Shown: positions 6,764 through 9,981 of the stretch, one piece after another
Layout: every line of letters starts with the position of its first letter
Numbering within the stretch: the stretch's first letter is position 1
Source: an uncultured Collinsella sp.
GTDB lineage: Bacteria; Actinomycetota; Coriobacteriia; Coriobacteriales; Coriobacteriaceae
Direction of reading: 5' to 3'
Length of the DNA stretch: 9,981 nucleotides
Assembly (NCBI GenBank): GCA_902493615.1
Contig: CABUQK010000071.1
Span: 1-9,981 of the forward strand
Made by a program: the position numbers and the translations under genes
The notes under the pieces: model-generated
Told to the model about the DNA's origin: nothing
Databases searched by the model: none
The model's input: the letters and a program-made list of their open reading frames with translations, nothing else

Positions 6764-6810
6764 ATATCACCTCAGTGATAGTTTACCAATAACTATCACT
6801 GAGGTGATAT
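6764..6810. promoter_or_regulatory. Paired palindromic operators upstream of the DUF3990/XRE module
   Basis: Arms ATATCACCTCAGTGATAGTT (6764-6783) and its perfect reverse complement (6791-6810) are separated by 7 bp. Each arm itself holds a palindrome TATCAC-N4-GTGATA (6765-6780 and 6794-6809; centres 29 bp apart). The minus-strand start codon at 6747 lies 17 bp away. Possible minus-strand promoter elements overlap it: TTGGTA (6789-6784) with TATTTT (6766-6761) at 17-bp spacing, though that would start transcription inside the ribosome-binding site, or TAAACT (6785-6780) as a -10. Such placement is what is expected for autorepression by the XRE protein; which protein binds is inferred. Confidence 0.82.
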
Positions 6811-6841
6811 AGATGAGAACTTTTGAGGGGTTGCAGCCCGA

Positions 6842-7432
6842 TTAGAGGCAGGCCTCGGCGATGCGCTTTTTGAGTTCGTCGATGCCGGTACCGGTCTGGG
6901 AGCTTGTGATGATTACGTTCTCGGCCGGGACGTTGAGCTGCTTTTTGATGGCTGCTGCCTGGCGGGCCTGCTGGGTGCGGCTGAGCTTGTCGGCCTTGGT
7001 GAGGCAGACGATAAAGTTGAACTCGTTGCCCTGTAGGTAGTCGATCATGTCATGATCGAGCTTGCTGGGGTCGTGACGAATGTCCACCAGCGAGACCACC
7101 AAGTTAAAGCTGCGCTCGGAGTCGAAAAAGTCGCCGATAAGCTCGGCCCAGCGGTCGCGCTCGGCCTTGGAGCGACGGGCGAAACCGTAACCCGGCAGGT
7201 CCACGAAATGCACGTCATCGGCCTCAAAGAAGTTGATGTTGCTCGTCTTGCCCGGCGTACTGGAAACCTTGACTAGGTTCTTGCGGCCAAATAGCTTGTT
7301 CATAATCGACGACTTGCCCACGTTGGAGCGGCCGACAAAGCTCACCTCGGGGCAGGTGGACTCGGGAATCTGCGAAACCTTGCCATAGCTGGCGACGAAC
7401 TTGGCAAGCTGGTAGTTAATGGAATCGGCCAT
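6842..7432 (-). CDS. engB: Ribosome-biogenesis GTPase EngB (YsxC/YihA)
   Basis: Small essential GTPase of the TRAFAC class that assists late 50S ribosomal subunit assembly; cytosolic. The 196 residues show G1 GRSNVGKSS (34-42), a G2 threonine in STPGKTSNINFF (58-69), G3 DLPGYG (78-83), G4 TKAD (145-148) and G5-like SSQTGTG (177-183). Length is typical (about 190-215). The ATG at 7432 follows AAGGAG with five bases of spacing; the GTG at 7438 overlaps that site and is disfavoured. It lies 38 bp downstream of mtnN in the same direction with only a ribosome-binding site between them, so the two are probably one transcript. No terminator is seen between its stop and the operator region of the following module, 31 bp away, so read-through into that module is possible. 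Confidence 0.96.
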   Translation of the reverse strand: MADSINYQLAKFVASYGKVSQIPESTCPEVSFVGRSNVGKSSIMNKLFGRKNLVKVSSTPGKTSNINFFEADDVHFVDLPGYGFARRSKAERDRWAELIGDFFDSERSFNLVVSLVDIRHDPSKLDHDMIDYLQGNEFNFIVCLTKADKLSRTQQARQAAAIKKQLNVPAENVIITSSQTGTGIDELKKRIAEACL

Positions 7433-7470
7433 GGACACTCCTTGGTCGTAGGTTCTTACAAATAGACGCG

Positions 7471-8211
7471 CTATTGCGCAGCGGCAATGCGGCGGACGAT
7501 ATCGAGCGTAATGTCACTTGCGACACGCGCGTACTCGAACAGATCGAACTCTCGCTCGCAAATTGCATCGTACGCCTCGTCACAATTATCGCTGATAGCG
7601 CGCAACACCAGGCAATCGACACCATTTTTGGTTGCGACATGGGCAATTGCCGCGCCCTCCATGCCGACACAATCGGCATGCGTCGCCTCGATAGCGTCGT
7701 TGCGCATGGTGGCGCCCGTCACAAAGCGGTTACCCGTGGCAATCGTGCCGACCAGGAACTGCTTGGTGCCCTCGTTCGAAGCGACTGCATTTTTCGAAGC
7801 GTCAACAAACCCACGTCCAGCAAGCACGTCGGCGGCAATATCGACCAGCGCGGGCGTCGAGCCAAACTCCTCGAGCCCCGGTGCGGACTCGGCGATAAGC
7901 GCGGTATCGGTATCCAGATAGCGTAGGCGTTTGCCAATGACCACGTCGTCGATATGGAGCTTGGGGTTCAAACCGCCCGCAATGCCCGAAAACACAACAG
8001 CCTGCGGAGCATACTTGCTAATGAGGTGCTGTGTTGCAGCGGCGGCGTTCACCGTGCCCATGCCCGCCGTTGTGGCGACAACTGTCAGGCCGTCGAGCTC
8101 ACCGCTCACAACGGTCAAGCCCGCCTCCCGTGCCTCGCAAACGTCGCTCAGCTCTTCCTTAATCTGCATGATCTCTTTTTCGAGCGCACCGATAATCGCG
8201 ATGGTGGCCAT
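7471..8211 (-). CDS. mtnN: 5'-methylthioadenosine/S-adenosylhomocysteine nucleosidase
   Basis: Hydrolyses the N-glycosidic bond of methylthioadenosine and S-adenosylhomocysteine, releasing adenine; it clears inhibitory by-products of SAM-dependent methylation, polyamine synthesis and radical SAM reactions in the cytosol. The 246 residues show the N-terminal IIGALEKEI with the acid Glu13, TTAGMGTVNAAAAT (47-60), FSGIAGGLNP (74-83), the substrate-binding GMEGAAIAHV (183-192, Glu185) and RAISD (204-208) with the catalytic Asp208. It is slightly longer than the usual 230 residues. ATG at 8211 with GGGG six bases upstream is chosen; a TTG at 8223 would add four residues without a family match. engB follows 38 bp downstream. 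No luxS lies nearby. I see no convincing promoter in the 78-bp gap upstream. Confidence 0.95.
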   Translation of the reverse strand: MATIAIIGALEKEIMQIKEELSDVCEAREAGLTVVSGELDGLTVVATTAGMGTVNAAAATQHLISKYAPQAVVFSGIAGGLNPKLHIDDVVIGKRLRYLDTDTALIAESAPGLEEFGSTPALVDIAADVLAGRGFVDASKNAVASNEGTKQFLVGTIATGNRFVTGATMRNDAIEATHADCVGMEGAAIAHVATKNGVDCLVLRAISDNCDEAYDAICEREFDLFEYARVASDITLDIVRRIAAAQ

Positions 8212-8289
8212 ACCATTCCCCAAACCTATACGAAATTCTCAACCAAGGTATGGTACCAGCATTTTGTTTGACCTCGCCAAACGAACACG

Positions 8290-9408
8290 CTAAGCCAGTG
8301 CAGCTCGCGTATCAAACAGAGCCTTTGCAATCGCGGCCGTAACCTCGCTCGAACGGTCACTCCATGGCATCGATGTCATGACGCTCATGACATAGGTACG
8401 GCCATCGATGTCGATGAGGCCTGCATCGCATGTCGAATAGTAACCATCCTCGCTAATCCAGCCTGCCTTGTTGCGCACCAAAACCTGCTCGTCCGCAATG
8501 CCATCGCGAATAAACGAGCGCGATGTTGATGTCAGAAGGCCCGACAACCACTGTGAAGTCTCGGTATCCATGCTCAGATACTCGCTCATCTCACGCCATA
8601 ACCTCGCAGAAGTGCGCGGGCAGTAGGTCGGAAAATCACTCATCGGATCCAGTGCCGTATCGTAACCGATGCCAAGACCGACAATCCAATCCTCGTAACC
8701 GACACGGTCAAACGCCGCACGTAACGCAATAAACGAATCGTTGTCTGAATAAACGACCGCGGCCTCGATCAAGTCGCGTACCGTCTGCCAACCCATGTTG
8801 TAGCCACCATAAGTGCCAAGGAAGTCATCGAGGGAAACCTGGCCCGTCTCGACCAGAGATTCGCAGATGTACAACGCATAGAGTGCCTTGTAGCTACTCG
8901 CACCGTACACCTCGACATCAGCGTTATACGTCACGCCCTTACCGCTCGACAGGTCGTAAAACACCACGCCCACATCGCCCAGCTCCTGCGCCTGGTCAAG
9001 CGCATTCTGGAGTGCGGCGAGGTTCTCATCCTCCAGGGCGAGGATCTGGTCATCAACCAGTGAGAAGGTCTGCACGGTATCGCCTGAGGGAATATCGTTA
9101 AAGTCCGCCTTCGAAAGCCCCGTCTTGAGGTTCGCTGTCGACAGGGTTTGACTTGCGGTGACTTTAGATTCAGAGACCTTTTTGTTTTGCGTCTGTACCG
9201 TTGACGCATCTGAATGTGCCATTCGCTCCGATGCGTAGGTTTTGGCGGTAATTCCGAGGATAATAACCACCGACGTTAGCATCCCAATGGCGGCAATCTT
9301 CCTCACGCGGATGCGAGTGTCGGCAAGGCCACACGAAGACGTGTCCTTCGTCTTATATCTGCTGCCATGCTGCGGCACATACTCGTCCCGCGATGCGATG
9401 TTTCGCAC
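8290..9408 (-). CDS. Membrane-anchored serine hydrolase of the class A beta-lactamase fold
   Basis: A 372-residue protein with a basic cytoplasmic N-terminus (1-37), a hydrophobic segment at about 38-57 (IAAIGMLTSVVIILGITAKT) acting as signal anchor, a Ser/Thr/Gln-rich linker (about 60-115), then an extracytoplasmic beta-lactamase-like domain. Motifs are in order: GASSYKAL with nucleophile Ser171 and Lys174 (SxxK), YSDND with Ser221-Asp222-Asn223 (SDN), and NKAGW with Lys314-Ala315-Gly316 (KTG-like). I do not see an ExxLN omega-loop glutamate in the expected place after SDN, so efficient beta-lactam hydrolysis is doubtful; a peptidoglycan-related peptidase or unknown amidase is as likely. Start is GTG with AGGAG five bases upstream. 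It ends 78 bp before mtnN and no clear terminator follows. Family identity is fairly sure, substrate is not. Confidence 0.8.
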   Translation of the reverse strand: MRNIASRDEYVPQHGSRYKTKDTSSCGLADTRIRVRKIAAIGMLTSVVIILGITAKTYASERMAHSDASTVQTQNKKVSESKVTASQTLSTANLKTGLSKADFNDIPSGDTVQTFSLVDDQILALEDENLAALQNALDQAQELGDVGVVFYDLSSGKGVTYNADVEVYGASSYKALYALYICESLVETGQVSLDDFLGTYGGYNMGWQTVRDLIEAAVVYSDNDSFIALRAAFDRVGYEDWIVGLGIGYDTALDPMSDFPTYCPRTSARLWREMSEYLSMDTETSQWLSGLLTSTSRSFIRDGIADEQVLVRNKAGWISEDGYYSTCDAGLIDIDGRTYVMSVMTSMPWSDRSSEVTAAIAKALFDTRAALA

Positions 9409-9430
9409 GTGGTCTCCTGACTGCTACCGT

Positions 9431-9459
9431 TTATATACGAGCAGCATGATACCGAGCAG
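9431..9459 (-). promoter_or_regulatory. Possible promoter/operator of the serine hydrolase gene
   Basis: On the minus strand a TATATAA run (around 9431-9437) resembles a -10 box about 25 bp before the GTG start. Directly upstream, CTGCTCG occurs twice 15 bp apart (9438-9444 and 9453-9459 on the plus strand as CGAGCAG). No good -35 hexamer is at the right distance, so an activator acting through the repeats is conceivable. Weak call from sequence alone. Confidence 0.35.
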
Positions 9460-9609
9460 GCATTTCTTTCCAAAGATATTCAGCGGCGTTTAAGGTGTCT
9501 TTAAAGAAACCACAAGCGTATTTATCCAAATGGCACGATTCTGTTGCGCATCTCACCGCAACCTTGACCAGTCTTTTTGGGACGGGGCTCTTTGGCAATC
9601 AACTTGGTG

Positions 9610-9654
9610 CCCAGGGGCGCTCATTTAAGTCTGTCCCCAATGAGTGCCCTTGGG
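9610..9654. repeat. Intergenic inverted repeat containing a CTGTCCCC loop
   Basis: CCCAGGGGCGCTCATT (9610-9625) pairs with AATGAGTGCCCTTGGG (9639-9654) over 16 bp with two G-T pairs and a 13-nt loop (TAAGTCTGTCCCC). It begins 16 bp past the pflA-like stop on the minus strand but is not followed by a T tract there, so it is not a textbook terminator. A GGGACGGGGCTC motif at 9579-9590 lies next to it, recalling the GGGACGG end of foldback element B. It looks like a REP-like intergenic repeat. The remainder of 9461-9609 shows nothing I can assign. Confidence 0.65.
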
Positions 9655-9670
9655 GAGCGAAAATGGCACG

Positions 9671-9981
9671 CTAGCCGATGGCGTTTTTGAGTTCGGCGCG
9701 GCGCTCTTTCATGCCGGTCATAACGGCATTGCGCAACTCGGGCATGCGCGCGGTATCCATCTGGGGCACGCCCTCAAGCTTATAGGGAATCCCCAACTGC
9801 TCATATTTGACGACACCCATGGTGTGATACGGCAGCATCTCCAGACCGACCACGTTATGCCATGGGGCAATCAGGCGACCGAGTGCCTCGCACTCCTCCA
9901 CCGTGTCGGTAATGCCCGGCACCACCACGTGGCGGATAACGACCTTAATCTTGCGACGTGCAAGCTCATCGCCAAACGCCA
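9671..9981 (-). CDS. pflA: Pyruvate formate-lyase activating enzyme, C-terminal part only
   Basis: Radical SAM glycyl-radical activase; it installs the glycyl radical on pyruvate formate-lyase under anaerobic conditions. Only about 102 C-terminal residues are visible. They include the family's KVVIRHVVVPGITDTVEEC-type segment, followed by LEMLPYHTMGVVKYEQLGIPYKLEGV, both characteristic of PflA. The N-terminal CxxxCxxC cluster motif is beyond the window end, so intactness cannot be judged. The stop TAG is at 9673-9671. The frame stays open to the window edge without an earlier start that makes sense, as expected for a gene of about 240-260 residues. pflB would be expected upstream, outside the window. 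A related glycyl-radical activase is a less likely alternative. Confidence 0.9.
   Translation of the reverse strand, partial: AFGDELARRKIKVVIRHVVVPGITDTVEECEALGRLIAPWHNVVGLEMLPYHTMGVVKYEQLGIPYKLEGVPQMDTARMPELRNAVMTGMKERRAELKNAIG

Noticed and set aside
6767..6810. CRISPR-like or attachment-site reading of the repeats near 6764-6810
   Set aside because: There are only two units in inverted orientation with a 7-bp spacer, and no integrase or second copy at the far end of the low-GC module; operator is the simpler reading.
6813..6845. Tiny plus-strand frame starting just after the operator palindromes
   Set aside because: Only ten codons, overlaps the engB stop on the other strand and has no ribosome-binding site of its own.

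Overview
The window is about 10 kb of high-GC bacterial chromosome with eight ordinary-looking or recognisable housekeeping/metabolic genes and one low-GC two-gene insert. Protein style (long ThrC, ThrD-type aspartokinase, GTPase EngB, PflA-type activase) and the base composition fit an anaerobic gut actinobacterium of the Coriobacteriia, most likely Collinsella or a close relative. That assignment is from memory of such genomes, not from a search.

Layout. Positions 1-5111 hold an aspartate-family amino-acid cluster. Aspartate-semialdehyde dehydrogenase (asd, truncated by the window start) and aspartate kinase (lysC) lie on the minus strand. Threonine synthase (thrC) and homoserine kinase (thrB) lie on the plus strand, diverging from lysC across a 103-bp gap. 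Together they cover aspartate to aspartyl phosphate to semialdehyde, and homoserine to phosphohomoserine to threonine; homoserine dehydrogenase is not in the window. thrC has a strong terminator of its own. thrB sits alone between two large foldback (nested inverted-repeat) structures, the second of which includes its stop codon.

Positions 5400-6810, minus strand, hold a compact two-gene module that looks like a toxin-antitoxin system: a DUF3990-like protein (candidate ADP-ribosyltransferase-fold toxin) followed, with a 35-bp overlap, by a protein with a C-terminal XRE-type helix-turn-helix. A perfect 20-bp inverted repeat, made of two palindromic half-elements, lies directly upstream and looks like the autoregulatory operator. 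Base composition is visibly lower in GC than the flanks, suggesting horizontal acquisition.

Positions 6842-8211, minus strand: mtnN (MTA/SAH nucleosidase) followed by engB (ribosome-assembly GTPase), 38 bp apart and probably co-transcribed. Positions 8290-9408, minus strand: a membrane-anchored serine hydrolase of the class A beta-lactamase fold with SxxK, SDN and KxG motifs. Positions 9671-9981, minus strand: the C-terminal end of a pyruvate formate-lyase activating enzyme running off the window. The 9409-9670 gap carries a promoter-like stretch and another inverted repeat. No tRNA, rRNA, CRISPR array or transposase gene was seen.
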